Shown here in pieces: positions 36,902 through 50,780 of a stretch of 64,000 bases of DNA. Position 1 is the stretch's first letter. The number at the start of each line of letters is the position of its first letter. The notes under the pieces were generated by a model that was not told the DNA's origin, did no database searches, and worked only from the letters and a program-made list of their open reading frames with translations. The DNA comes from Chrysomallon squamiferum. Lineage: Eukaryota; Mollusca; Gastropoda; Neomphalida; Peltospiridae. The translations under genes and the position numbers were made by a program. The stretch is from positions 1,848,616-1,912,615 of the forward strand of contig CM022666.1 of assembly GCA_012295275.1 (NCBI GenBank), given 5' to 3'.

Positions 36902-37634
36902 TTATATATACAATATCAGAACATTGTAATTAAGAATAATAAATCTCCAACTGGATAATAACCCTGTTTTCCATTCCAACACTATTAATGAATGAATGAA
37001 TTAATTAAAACTGAAAGAATTTTTAAACAAATGAATTTTCTGATGACTTTATCTTGTTGAAATGAATTGTAATTTTAAACTGAACAGAAAGAAAATTAAA
37101 TATAAATATATAAAATTTAGTTTTCCTAGGTTTTTTTTTTATCTGTTTCTTTCTTTTTTGTAATTATTATTTTTATTTTTATTATTCTTTAAATTTACTG
37201 AGGAATGTTCCTTAACAAATAAGAAAGATTTCTGACATTGCATTAAGTATCTTTGCCAGGTGAATGACCAAGATTGCTTGGGATCAGTGAACTATACATT
37301 TCATGACAGAAATCACTTTAACTACATTTTCACAGCATCATCTTTCCACCTGGATATAGTGTAGCAAAAAGATAAAAGATCTCAAGATTGAAATAAAAGG
37401 ATTATGTGATCCACGTGAAAGTATATTGAATATTAAATCTCACAGATTGTTTTGCATGAGAGGTATCTCTCTCTCTCTCTCCACTTTATGCACTTTTAAT
37501 GAGGTATTCACTTATTGTGAAGGCAGAGAATAAACAATTGTTATTTGGAATTTTTATTCATTTTAAAAAAGATGTGTTACACTGATCCTATCCTATTTGA
37601 ATTGCGTCAAGACAATGACAATAACAATTACTGA

Positions 37635-37687
<53 letters not shown>

Positions 37688-38848
37688 CACATTTTCACTG
37701 ATTTAGTACCATTTCCATTGTAAGCACATTACAATGATCATTTCTTCTCCACAGTCAGATCAAACAGATGGACAAACATCAGCAAAAGACTTTGATCTCC
37801 GACTTAAGGAAAAGTGAAACACTGTCATCAGTCAACAGAACCACCTGCTCACGAAGCAGCAACATGTACCTCTTCAACATAGAGACCAGTCTGATACCTT
37901 GCCACATCCTTCAACAATGCAGCAACAGCAACTTTCAAGAGAGATACGGGGAGAAAATCCTTTACAACAAAGTGACCAGGGGATTACACCTCGGACTCGA
38001 AAACGCTGATCCTATTTGTCAACCACCAGCCTAACGAAAAATTTATTGCCCATAACAAAGGGAACTGAAACACAGCTGTTGTGTGTTTTTTGTTTGGTGT
38101 GCTAGATGTTCAAGATGGCTGTCTGATAATGGAGGTAATATTGAAAAGATGCTGTTTCAAGTTACAGTCGACAGCTGCTTGATGGAAACCCATTGTGGCA
38201 AGTTTCGTAACTAATGGGCCTCCTGTTAGATGTTTTTAATATTTTTGGTTGAGGACTGTCATGCAAGGTTAAAACTATATATATATATATATTTATTTAA
38301 CAATAAAAATAAGTACTAAAAATAACTGAATGCTGTCAGATTTCAAAATTATTAATACTGAATTTCAGTTCAAAGTGATTTTATTTCATAATTGTGTATA
38401 GTTTTATTCCATCAGTACATGACAAAATAAAAGAAAAATTATGTTTTAATCAGAGCTAAATTTAACATTTTTACACTAACTCCAAGAAAACTAGACCTAA
38501 GCTGGTGTTAGCTTTTCAATTAACCAACTACAACTATTTTATTACCAATTCAATTAACAGGACAATGTCCAGAGAGGTCTCAAAACACCATGAAGATTTG
38601 TAAAGCCAAACAAACTAGGGTCAAAACTGATTTACACTTAAAAAAAAAAGTTTGAATCAAAGCTCTCAAATCAGTGAACACACAGATTAACAGACAAAAG
38701 GGACTGTTGGACAGTCCCATTAAAGTTAAAGCTTTTAAGCAGGTGCGGACACGAAGTTTTACAAGAACGTGACAAAGAAAGAGAGTGGGACAAGACTTCA
38801 TGAAATAATATATCCACTTAAAGTGATTCCATTGTGGTCATCACTTAC

Positions 38849-38946
38849 AGTGATATACACTTAGCTGAGGACAGATGGACGTGATGCCAGCACAATGGAT
38901 ACGTCCACGAGCCGACATGACCTTCGGCCACTCAAGCACGTCCCAC
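38849..38946 (-). other. Weak candidate exon (98 nt), pairs with 39101-39134
   Basis: The acceptor is ttacaatgcag and the donor gtaagt; one frame is open (WDVLEWPKVMSARGRIHCAG then ITSICPQLSVYH). A 34-nt segment at 39101-39134 with acceptor aaattcag and donor gtaagt joins to it in an open frame (YLYTDYSTLNR). GC content is raised. The trailing phase does not fit E1, and I recognise no family, so this is probably chance or a non-coding exon. Confidence 0.15.
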
Positions 38947-39519
38947 CTGCATTGTAATTAAAGGTAAATGGGAGCTGGCACAGGTAAATACAACAACTGC
39001 TGGTCCGACTATCATACAATGGTGTCAAATTCCAGGTCTGAGTGTAACTGACTCGGCTGAACTGAAAGTTTGAGTTTCACATTACCACGAGCAAACTTAC
39101 CTGTTCAGCGTGGAGTAATCAGTGTACAGGTAAACTGAATTTCAGTGAAAACAACTAATTTATGTGATGGGTCTGGACAAATTCTGCCCACAGGCAATTT
39201 ACCTGCTGCTGTTCTACTATTTTTGCTTGTTTGTAAACCAGGTTACTTGGTTCAGAAAACTGGATGAAAAAGTTTAATACAAAAACATGTAGGTTATTCA
39301 CGTTTGAAACAGACACAGTTGTACGCTGCATTTCTCGGTTCAGAAAACTGGGTATAAATATTTACCATGAATAAAAAATATCTGTGGGTTATAACCATTT
39401 CATATTAAAGTTTTCTTTTATTTTATGTAGAATGATGGGAATATATTTCAGCTTCCATGTGATGACATTTTATTTATTATTATTATTTAAAAAAAAAAAA
39501 AAGAAGAAGAATTATATGA

Positions 39520-39523
39520 GTAT

Positions 39524-39574
<51 letters not shown>

Positions 39575-39578
39575 TTTG
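39520..39578. repeat. (TTTA)n tetranucleotide array
   Basis: About 59 bp of perfect ATTT/TTTA units in the large intron. Confidence 0.96.
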
Positions 39579-42240
39579 AAATGTTTATAAGGTAATTTTG
39601 AAAAGTTAACAATATCTGAAGACAAATTATCACATCTTCTTGAAGAAGTATAAACTAGATTATATATCTGGCTTCTTACAGTTATTTTTCTGTTTCTGTA
39701 CAATGAATACCTCCCTTTGAAATGAAGACAAACTAAATGCTTCATTGAGAATTAACAAACAAAAACAAAAATGATTCAGATTTTGTCAGTTTTTCATAAC
39801 CACATCCATTCTTTTATTCTTGTTTTCACTTCTGCGTGAAGATATGCTCATCATTTTCTTTACAGAAAATATTATTATTAATATTATAAGAATGTTTTAA
39901 TGTAAATTTTATATTCTTCAAATGATTCTCTATGCGGCTAGTGTAAAGATTAGCAAATACCACATCAGGCTGACAACTGCAGTTTGGAATTAGACATAAC
40001 CAGAACGATTTGATTCATCTCATCGGTTCTACGAGGACAGTGGCAAAGTGTGAAATAGCCAAACATCAGTCATCAAAGCCTGATGGTAAATGGAAAGTTG
40101 TGCAAAGAATCTGCACTCCAAAAAAAAAAAAAAGAAGATAAACAGTCCACTGGCACCTGAGTAAATAACTGCATTATTGAGATGATCAGTGTATATGGGA
40201 GACAAAGTGGCTCTTGTTGCCCATCATACACATATCATCTCTGGAAGCTGGGACCTTGGGACTGCAGTTTTCCCAGGAGTCCTGTTATATCCAATGATAT
40301 TTACTTGGGTTGCTGCTGTGGTAGGAGGGCATGCGACAAAGCAATAAACAAGAGGCCGATGCTGCCCACCACGGGCAAGCAGGATCAATATTTACCAGAG
40401 CCGGAATGATTATGCGAGGTCACCAGAGGCCACTGATTTATAACTAACATGATTAGTGACTAATTGAACTGCACTTCACTTGCTAATACAGGCCATTCCA
40501 CGACTAGTAACACGCAGTTAAAACACTGCAGTCAGTTGTGCATGTATCACAATACACCAGAGATGTACTTGATGTTAAATTCTAGTCGCCCACCTCAGAA
40601 TATTCCGATGGAATGGAGCAAAGGGAACAAGCAACCAATAAATAAGAGTTATCAGAATATTTTACTTCCCATTCCACTTTTTTTTTTTTTTTTTTAATCT
40701 TGGAAAAGGATTACACTGTTATTAATATGCACTGCCCTGCTCACATAATCAATATCTTCCTGCTAGTAAAGAAGCAAGAGTCAGAAATTTAATAGCCATT
40801 ATTAAATAATGTCGAGATACCATTAAGCTAATATTTATGGCATATTTATGAAGGCTGTTTTTCTGCATTACAGTATTCAAGCAATGTAAATATATTCTCC
40901 TACACATGTTCACGATTAGAATAAGCCTCATAAATTCAGCTCTTAGATTTTTTAGTTCTCTCTCTCTATTCTTTTTAACATGGAAAAGATATTTCCATGT
41001 AACCAAATGCAAGTAATGATGGCTCATACATATTTTTACGGCTTTTTTGTTTGCATGTTTTTTGAAAACATGTAAGGTAATTGGTTATCCTGATAGACTG
41101 AGTGATATTCAAGCTCAAATTTATCTTATTTCTAAACATAAAAAAAACATAAGAAAAAGAAAAGAGCAAAGTAATGAACTCTTAACATCAGACATCAGTT
41201 CATTTGTCTTACTTTTTATCACTCTATCCTGAAGGCCCACAAAAACACTGAAATCTATAAATCATACTGCACGGAGGTAAAACTGGAAAGCCAACTGACA
41301 AAACACACCATTAGCCCTTCCTTCCCTTACAAATTTCCGTCTCATGTTACAGGGTACTTAATAATCAAACCTACATGCAAACGTGCATTGTAACTGCAGT
41401 GTTGAACAATAGCAATCACACGATACAGCTGAGATTGGAGACAATAAAATTCCTGCGATACTCAAGTCCGCTTAGCACTGGCTTTGATCATTTGAGCCCA
41501 TCTTGTTAGAGAATCGTAAACCTGACATCTCCAATCAATACAGCGTCACAGAAAAACTGCTGCTCAAAGTTATGGCCAGCATTCCTGAACCGAAGGAATA
41601 AAGCTGGGTACAAGTGGACACAAATGAAGATGAGGAGGAGGATAAAGCATCTGGAACAATTTACAACCAACCTCATCTCTCTTATTAAACAACAGAAGAA
41701 GAAGAAGAAAAAAAAACAAATTAGAAATGCAAAGCATGGCAATTTAAAACCTCATTCTTCTGAGAATTTTAACTGAAAATCTGAAGATAATTTACTGTAG
41801 AGCACATTAATGGAATAGCAGTGATTACACAAGGATCTGTTCCAATATAATTAATCTGGAATTGTTATAATTATTAACAAAAATTACCTTACTTCATACA
41901 AAGACGGTCAACAAATTAAATGTTTTTACAAACTTGCCGATTTATTCATTAATTTATTTAATGAAAAGAAAAAATAAGATAAAGAAAAAACCAAACATTA
42001 CAATTGGAAAATATGGCTAACAACTATTTGTACATTCACAACACATAAAATAATGTAACAAAAGTATTCTCTTACAACCACAACTGTCATTTGTTGGCAG
42101 TATTTTCTACAATTCTTTTATTATACCAATTCCTTCTTTCAGGAAGAATTATTACAAGTTTATTTATTGATATGTATATATCTGCTTTTATTATGTTGGT
42201 TTTTATTATTATTAAATAATTATATGCATCGATACTTTAA

Positions 42241-42338
42241 CACACACACACACACACACACATACACACTCACACTCACACACACACACACACAGATACA
42301 CACACACAGAGATACACACACACAGATACACACACACA
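42241..42338. repeat. (CA)n compound array with CACACAGATA units
   Basis: A CA dinucleotide run with regular GATACACACACACA-type interruptions. On the minus strand it translates as a Cys/Val low-complexity frame, not a gene. Confidence 0.95.
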
Positions 42339-44297
42339 AATTTTAAACTGAATTTTATTGGTGTTAAAAAAAAACAACAACAAAAAAAACTGTTTGGTGT
42401 ATAAATTTTTCTTTCCCAAATCCAAATTGTCGATACTGTTTTCAAGAACTGCCCCTCTTTCCCTCTGTAATAATGATTTCGGTGTTTATGAAGAGATTAT
42501 GCCCTCAATTTCAGAGCTGTTCCTGCCAGTAACAACAACAAACACTAGGTGGATGCCAGATCATTACAAAACAATTCCAAACAGCTCATCCAAGAAATGA
42601 CAGCTGTGAACTGAGGACAGAGAGAAAATATCTGTCAGTGCAATGCAGTCAGTTATCAACAAGGTTGGCCTTCATCATTCCAATTAAATAAATGTCAACA
42701 ATGTAGATACATGTGGTCTCGTACCAACTTTTTACACAATTTTTATACTTGTAGAAACTTTTTTTTTTTTTTTAACAGTTAGTGGAAAATTGATGGAAAC
42801 CAAATCCTGCTTTTGCTTTTTAGACTGCATCAAAGAATAACAGGGTCTGGTTATCAACGGTTCAGAATATTACAACATGAACATGTTTATACTTGATGTA
42901 ATAGTGTATTACTGCTTGTTTTTATTACAAATAGAACCCTTTGATTGCTACGTCTTTTTATCTGTACTGCATTATCTCTTTTGTTGATATTTTCTGTATC
43001 TACACCAATATTCAATATGAACTAAAAGCATTATTTATTTTTGTATGTTTCAACATAAGCTGAACAACTTAATCAAAATGTCATTAAACAGACATTTATT
43101 CATTCATTCGTGCTATTTTGATCTATACAAATGCATTTTCATTACCATGAGCTTTGAAATGTATGTTTATACTACAGAAAGAAATATTAACCTAGGAGTG
43201 GTTAGGATGTGGATTGAACTGTAATTTTAAGATGGTGTTCAGAAAACCCATGATTAAAAAAATTGTTATAACCTACATCATGATCAGTTATATAAATGGT
43301 CACGGTTACTGTAATATTTAAATATTAACATATTACTTTTTTATGAAGACAGGTGCTTCTTGTCGTAGCTATAAAGAATATTATTATTTATTGATACAAA
43401 ACAGATGATTTAAAAAATAAGAGCTTCTCTTATAAGAGTTCATCAGCCCCTCCTCAAAAACAAATCTTTTACCTATTTGATTAACACTCAAATCAGTAGC
43501 AAGGTCTGTCAAATATGTACAACACAAATAAACTAAAAGATCTGTTTACAAGACACATTCACTGAGTCTACTGTGATCAGTCTTCCCAGACAAAAGAACA
43601 AACACACCTACACTAATGTAGACGAGTGTCAACACTTAATCAACACCTTGCAGCGAAGAAGAAGAAATTAAACATTTTTCTGCTTAGCTCAATTTCATGA
43701 CAGATTTTATTATCATCGCTAAATTGATAATTGTAACACCTGTCAGACAACGACTCAGGTAACAAATGAAGTGTTGACACCTGTGCTGTCTGCCAGGTAA
43801 TCACTGAGTGACACATTAACCTCCAGCTACCCCCAAAGTAATCCTGTCACAGCATCTCAGTTATATAACTGTCCAGTAAGTTAATAAAGAAAAGGAAACT
43901 AGATTATGGTGAATCATCCCTTCCTGTCTTACGAAATCAAATAACCCAGTTGTCTTCTTTTTATTCACCAAAGTTAACCTTATTATGAGTAAAAAAAAAA
44001 AACATTATTTGCTAACAAAACATTTTCTCAATAGTTTTTTTTTTTAATTTAATCTTTTCAACATGTTTTTGTCCTCTTTTCTTTTCAATAAAAGCAACAA
44101 AAAAAAAAATAAGAATGTTGTTGCGACAAAATCAAATGATAAAAATAATATTTAATTAAACATGTCTTAAAATATGACTGCCATTTTCAAATTTTAAGTA
44201 AAAATGAACAATCTCTGTCACCATTGTACAATAAACTTCTGACTAGTGGTTTTAAAACTATAAAGATGAAAAGAAGGTAAATGACAAAGTAACTCAC

Positions 44298-44377
44298 CTC
44301 GACCAGAATGTAGTAGTAATTATCCACAATGCGGTAATAATAAAACATGTCCACTTCCTCATCCATGAGAACCATGA
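44298..44377 (-). CDS. Candidate exon with in-frame ATG upstream of E1; possible alternative N-terminus
   Basis: An 80-nt segment lies between acceptor ttatttcacag and a consensus donor, gtgagt. Reading TC-ATG-GTT..., it is open and ends in phase 0, which is the phase E1 needs. It encodes MVLMDEEVDMFYYYRIVDNY then YYILVE: acidic, then unusually Tyr-rich. I recognise no family. An ATG two bases into the exon means it could start a short protein (26 + 496 residues) without the kinase domain, or it could be an internal cassette exon of the full-length transcript. A second frame is also open. Evidence is splice signals, phase and composition only. Confidence 0.4.
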
Positions 44378-45069
44378 CTGTGAAATAACTTACTTTACAA
44401 ATAAATATTCAAATAACAAAAAATACTGACAGGATATTCAAACAGGTGAACACATAAATAATACTGAAACATCCAATGAGGAAAACATTTTTGTGTGTTT
44501 TAGGTTTTTTTGTTTTTTTTTTTATACAAGTTTCTTTCTAAGCAATTAAACCATCATTTTTCTCTTCAAGCAATTAAACCATCAGTTTTTCTCTCTTCCA
44601 AACAGGTTCTGTCTTGCTTCAGACTGGTCTTCCCGTTCACTGGTGCCAACCAATAACTTATGTATCTCCAGAGATGAGGACAAATTATTCAATACTGTTA
44701 TCAATATGCACGTCAATATGGGAGAGTGGCTGCCTGCTTAGCCTGCATGTCTTAATTGTCCAGTGGGATGGAAGTGTGACTCCCCACTACAGTCCAGGAA
44801 TGTGTGTCGTCTGCTACAGTTCTGTGACATCTGTTAAACTCAAATCTGTCGTCTGCTTCCAGCCCTGCCCAAACTGTTAATGACTGCTACAAAAGCGGAA
44901 CAGTTTATTCCAGTGAAGAGTTAACAGCAGAAACACAATTTTTTTTTATGGAATATTCCTTTAAAAAAATAAAAAAAAAAAAAAAAAAATCCTGTCCTTT
45001 TTTTTTTCTTTCTTCTTCTTTTTAGTAACACACTTCTACGTCTCCTCTTGTCATCACAGCGACTAATTC

Positions 45070-45300
45070 TGCACTAACTGGAAACTGAATCTACACAACG
45101 CCGACAGAGTTCAAAGAGAAGAGAGAAAAAAACACACACACAACAGTGAAAGAGAAGCTTGGAGTACTCTAACACTAGCAGCCTACACATGTAGTAAACT
45201 GACAGCCGGCTCAATGGGCCAATACAGGTTATGGTCAGTGAAGGGTTTCCCAGCCAATGAGAATGCGAGAAAGCTGGGGATATCATCACTGAATAACAGG

Positions 45301-45331
<31 letters not shown>

Positions 45332-45335
45332 ACTG
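45070..45335 (-). promoter_or_regulatory. Promoter-like segment 0.7-0.9 kb upstream of the candidate alternative exon
   Basis: This is a non-repetitive stretch of more mixed composition than its surroundings. It has two CCAAT boxes on the plus strand (45219-45223 and 45254-45258, 35 bp apart) and a (TC)n tract at about 45301-45331, which is a GAGA-type element on the minus strand. It could drive a minus-strand transcript that includes 44298-44377. I see no convincing TATA box, and no strong donor between here and that exon (the best is gtagaa near 45043), so this is inference. Confidence 0.25.
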
Positions 45336-48163
45336 TGTGTGCCAGACTGTCAGGTCTGTAATTAACACATGGGCAGTGTGACTTGTCAGACAGTAGATAA
45401 TTGTAGGGTACACGTCACAGTGCAAGCAGAGAGTCCCTGGCAGGCAATCCCAACTTGATTCCTTGCAAGCCCACAGATACAAACACACAATCAAAGTCAT
45501 CTGGAATTGATGGGGAAGTTTGGCACAGTAATACCAGTGAAAATGGGGTTGGATTAACAGTGAAAAAAACAACTGAATCCACCTGTGTCACACATTTATC
45601 ATTAGAAAGACTGGTGAATTATTTTTATTATTATTTTTTTAAAGTGAATTCATGGAAGAAAAAGAGGTTTACATATATTATCTAACATAACTCCACTTGA
45701 TTTCACAATAACTACTATACAAATACATGATTTTTTTTTTTTTTTCTAAATCATAGATACATCTGATTATGAAGAAATTATTAGCAATTTTTAATCATAT
45801 CATTTTCTATAAACTCTTTCTCCCCATCTGTCTCTTTTTTCTCTCATCCCTCCCTAACATACCAACTCACTACAACAGCAAAATAACACAAAAATATAAA
45901 TTACATTAGCTCTATCCACATTTTTGTTTATTTTTCACCTTTCAATACCTAATCACCGTATAAGCTACGAATCAAATGATTATGTATTTCATTCATGTTT
46001 GTGAAAACTAAATAAAGTGAACCAACTTGTTTGTGTTATAATTACTGATGTTATCAAAGAGCATTAACAATATGCTGTACACACTTTATCCTGTATCTCT
46101 ACATGTGGTAAGTAACACATGCATATACTAAATATGTACATCCTATTATTTTCCTGTACAACTCATTCATTGTTTGTTCCTAAAATATTCTGTTTATTTT
46201 ATTAAATGTCTGTCTTATTGTGTGAAGTAGTAGTAGTAGTTGTAGTAGCAGCAGCAGTAACCACTTCATGTAACATTGTTCTTCAATAAAATAATGTTTT
46301 TAAATTTTTTTTTTTGGGGGGGAAAAAATAAAACTGAAGATTTAACACAGTAAGGTATTAAGTGCAGTTTCTACATGGAAACAGCTACAGCTGGCACTTG
46401 TTGTGTTAATTATTATTATGATAATTACTTTTCATTTATTTTACATTAAGTTAATTAGTCTCAAATCTAAGCAACCTAACAGTCATTAATGTATCTAGTT
46501 AGGAAATGGAAAAAAAAAAAAAAAAACGCAAAAGAAAATACATTTTAATACTATCAGCCCTTTGAAATTACACTGGCGTTTCTTAATTATCTCTTGAGAC
46601 TGTTTTAATGAACAGGTCAAATGTTTTAATAATATGGATGGATGAATAAATGAATGATTAAATGGCTGTATTTATCACAAAAGATGAATAAAAAATTAAT
46701 GAAAATTATATAAAAAAATAAAAAATTCAAAATTGAAAATAAATAAATAATAATTTTTTTTTAAACGGATGGGAAGATGGATTAGAATAACAGATGAAGG
46801 AAAAGACAAATTCAAGGACACACAGAGATGTGTGAATAAACAAATTAATACGTGGATGTATGGATGGATGGAGAGATAAATAAACTTTAAAATGACATAA
46901 AAAAACAAAACAAAAATAAAAACAAACTGTAAACATACACAGTTTGTGTCCGGATATTCTATGGGTGTGGGTATGTCAGTTTTTTCCACACACCATTAAC
47001 AGCGAGTTAGTGTTACGTAATTTTCTGCATGTTGAGTTACAGGTATCTGGTATTTTATTCACACTGGCCAGTTTAAACAATCAGCTTCAACGTGCTGGCA
47101 AACATCTCAAACAAACCCACTAATCTGACAAGTCATACACGGGTATTTCATCTGAGGGTCTATCTTCATGTTATCTTCATGTCACCTTAATAATATCTCC
47201 ATATTATTTTCATCTTATCTTCACCTATACAATAACTATACAATAAACACCAATCTCTATCGCTAACATCAAATCCAGTACAAAAAAAAAAATTAAATGT
47301 TTTACTAAAAACAATTTTTTTAAATATTTTTAAACAACATTTTTCCAATCTATCACAGTTGATTACATATGTCAAAACACTTAGGACACACCCATATGAA
47401 CACAATGCCGTAACAAAACATCTTCGTGGCCCTTTTGAAGCTCTGATGACAACACGCGTGCATTAAACAAATTTTCATCAATACTTTTCAATGGGTGCAA
47501 TCACTGTAAACACTGTGGCACACTTCTGCCAGGTAATGGAAACCAGCTCGTTTGTTGTGGCAGCCAGGTGTCAGCACTGAACTGTGTTGGGTGGACTGGC
47601 TGATTAGAACTATTACATTCACTTAAACAAAGCCGTTGGTATTAATTCTATCTCACTCGAGTGTATTTGCCTGTGATAGTTATACTCGGGCGTGGTGAAA
47701 TAAGCTTTTGTGCAAATTGTATTTATGAACAATAAACCCATCAAAGGGAATTTCTGGTTCACCAGTTTATGTTAGCTGTACACAAACCATGAACAAAGGG
47801 GAATGTTTGGTACAAAAAAAAAAACAATCATTTTAAGAATGTTTTCGTGTCTTTTATTTAAAGATAAAGATAAAAAAAAAAAAATTAAAAAAACATTAAA
47901 AAAAAATTAAAAAATTAAAATTAAAAATAGTTGACAGATGTCAGCTAAGCTAAATTAAAAACAGATTTCACAATGTAAAACAAAATTTAAATAGTTATAA
48001 ATGTTTATGTCATGTGTTAATGAGTGTGTAAGACTGAGTGGGTTTTCTGTATGCTTTTATTTTTATCAGTGAGCTGTAGAGTTGGAGGCAAGATGAATGA
48101 GGGTCAAGATAATTAGAAAGGGGAGAATGAAGAACAAAGATGGGGAAGGAATTAGCCTATATT

Positions 48164-48428
<265 letters not shown>

Positions 48429-50559
48429 AGTGAGTGTATGTATAGAATATACAGTCCAAGTGAATCTACGTCTGTCTCTCTGTTTTTTCTGGGTATATAT
48501 ATCTTCTTCTCTTTGTTATTCTGTGCGTGTATGTGAGTACACAGATGCTGGTGTATTTTGATAGTAAAAAATAAAAATTAATTAAAGACCAGGTTACAGA
48601 TAACATCTATATAATTGCAGGAACCCCACCTCCTGCTGTTAAAAGAGGTGACATCTGATGAATGTGACATTTAGGTTACAGTCTAAAAAAACACTACTGG
48701 GCCTAGTACGTCTGTATAAACTAACTTTCCACCACATAGTGCAGCCTGCATAGTGAGCACACCTGTCTTCAGTCAACACGTCAACCTCACAGACAGACCT
48801 CCAGAAAACACAGCCAGAAGACAGGTATGTTATGACAGACCCCACAAATGTATGGACAGCCAGATGGATGGTTTTGTGGACAGGAGGATTGGCAGTACTA
48901 AAACTGTTAGAGTTGAAGTAAAGAATAAATGACTGTTCGATTTAACAAAGATATTTAAATATCGAAATACATATTCTGCTAGCTTCTGGTACATTATTCA
49001 GTCAGTAAAATGAATGGATAGGTTCTACTGGGTAATGAAGCAGATCAGCACAAAGATATTTGAAAGAAAGCCTGAGAAACAGAAACTATAAACAAAATCA
49101 CAAAGTGTTCTCATTGTGAATTCTAATGTCATTTCATAAATAAATAAATAAACAAAGATCTGAAACGGGTTAAAAGTCTCTAAGAATCTGACATTCGCTT
49201 CAGGCTTCCGACTGAATTAAAAAACTTTGACAGGCCCGCTGATCAAGAACCAGAGATGTATAACTGCAGTGTTTTTCAAAAACAGAGAGATGTCACAATA
49301 CACTAGCAGGAAAAACAGTTCCATCTGATGGGTGGTGTGCCTGGGTAAACAGAAGAACAGTTAGGCTTGTGGACTGGCCCCTGGCTAAGGGGATTCGCTA
49401 GCAAGACGATGTTTTACAGCTGCAGCTATTTAATGTGTTAGGTAAACTGATGTACAAGGCAGTTTCCTGATGTTAAACAAAATATATAAAAGCTTATTTA
49501 CAACATCAGCTTTGACCCACTTCCAGATTCCTGCCTAATATCCACTTATATATAACTATAATCAAAGAACAGCTTTATTATTAGTAGTAGTAGTAGTGTA
49601 GTAGTAGCAGTAGTGGTGGTAGTAGTAGTAGTTGTACAACCATCGATCACTCATTTTACAATTATTTTACTTGTTTTAGGGTTTTGCTATTATTAATGTT
49701 GTTGTTACTATCGTTGTTATTATTATTATTATTATTTTTGCTGTTGTTTGTTGTCAGTAGTGCTTTGTTTATTTATTTAAAATGATTATTAACTCATACA
49801 TAATAATAATTTTACTTAATATTTATTTCTTCTTTCAATGACAGTCGTCGACTGAACTGGAAAATAATCTGAACAAAAATCAAATATTTATTAATAGCAT
49901 TTCTTCAACCACACTCTGTTTGCCTTATGTTGTAGATATTTTATGGGCTTATACTGAAGATATTTTAACAACACTGTAGCTGATATCCTATTTTGTTAAT
50001 GATCTCATAAACGACCTTCCTGTATTAATAATTATGTCCTGTTTTTCTTACAAGTCTGATTACATCACCATCCTCGTTGTGTGTGATAAGCTGCAGGATG
50101 TACACGTAATTTTATTATTCTTAAAATACCAGATGTCTTAAAGCTTTTATATATTTAAATAAAACAAAATATTAGCTATAGGCTGACAATGATGAATTTA
50201 AAAAAATAAAAATTTAATGGAGAAGAGATATCTTTTGTTAACAATGGTACTTTCACCAGAATTGTTCAACTTAAAGAAAATGATGAACATTTCTGGAATT
50301 GGGAAAAATAATAATTTCAGTGTTTCAAAACTGGCACAATAGAAGCATTTATAATACAATATCCCTTCATTCTGCTGACAGAGTAGAATAATAATTTGAT
50401 CATCTCAAAACTGCCATGCTGTCACCAAGAGAAAGATTCACTATAAAGTTAGGTCCCCATGTCGAGACTGTCCATATTTCCAAAAGAAAAAAGATCCCCA
50501 TTAATGTACAAAACCCTTTTTTCCAGAATAAAATAAAACAAACAACAACAATAATAATA

Positions 50560-50780
50560 ATAAAGTGCTTTTTAAAACAAATCCCCATAAGAGCAAAAAT
50601 TACCCAACTCCAAGCCTTTTCTAGAACGGGAAAAACACACAACAGTAACCTGATTGTCTCAGACAGGCCTGGCACTCCTAAGAGACAGGACACAGCTAAT
50701 GAACTCATTAACGTGAACATGCTAATTGCTGGTCAAGTGTCCAGCAGGACAAATTCATTTAGATGAATACAAGACTGTTA
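50560..50780. promoter_or_regulatory. Non-repetitive island, candidate conserved regulatory element
   Basis: Balanced composition with closely spaced TAATGA, CATTAAC, CTAATTG and CATTTAGATGAA elements. It is flanked by A/T repeats. There are no splice-bounded frames. The function is inferred from composition and motif density only. Confidence 0.22.

Larger units (their letters stand above)
22930..44297. other. Very large intron 5' of E1: repeats alternating with non-repetitive islands
   Basis: More than 21 kb (more than 41 kb if 44298-44377 is not an exon). There is no kinase-domain coding sequence in it. Microsatellites are at 23702-23751, 34399-34525, 34690-34745, 36832-36898, 37639-37684, 39520-39578 and 42241-42338. 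Poly(A) runs are at 24751-24778, 25305-25332, 31957-31983 and 32745-32776. Between them are islands of mixed composition (24880-25080, 26080-26340, 27040-27360, 27520-27720, 28860-28980, 29390-31500, 36130-36780, 37740-38270, 38840-39200, 39900-40660). They lack reading frames I can support and look like intronic regulatory or unique DNA. Confidence 0.6.

Noticed and set aside
37768-38034. 88-codon plus-strand frame
   Set aside because: No recognised family, no splice-site support; plausible by chance in a balanced-composition stretch.
44614-44880. 88-codon plus-strand frame with protein-like composition
   Set aside because: No homology recognised, no clear splice or promoter context on plus, and it lies within the presumed intron of the minus-strand gene; kept only as a unique island.
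45330-45572. 80-codon minus-strand frame upstream of the promoter-like segment
   Set aside because: Cys/Tyr/His-rich without a recognisable domain; no good donor or acceptor bounding it.
50400-50766. Opposing 106- and 116-codon frames
   Set aside because: Neither resembles a known protein; the minus frame includes Ile/Val low complexity and the plus one is Lys/Asn/Thr-rich.
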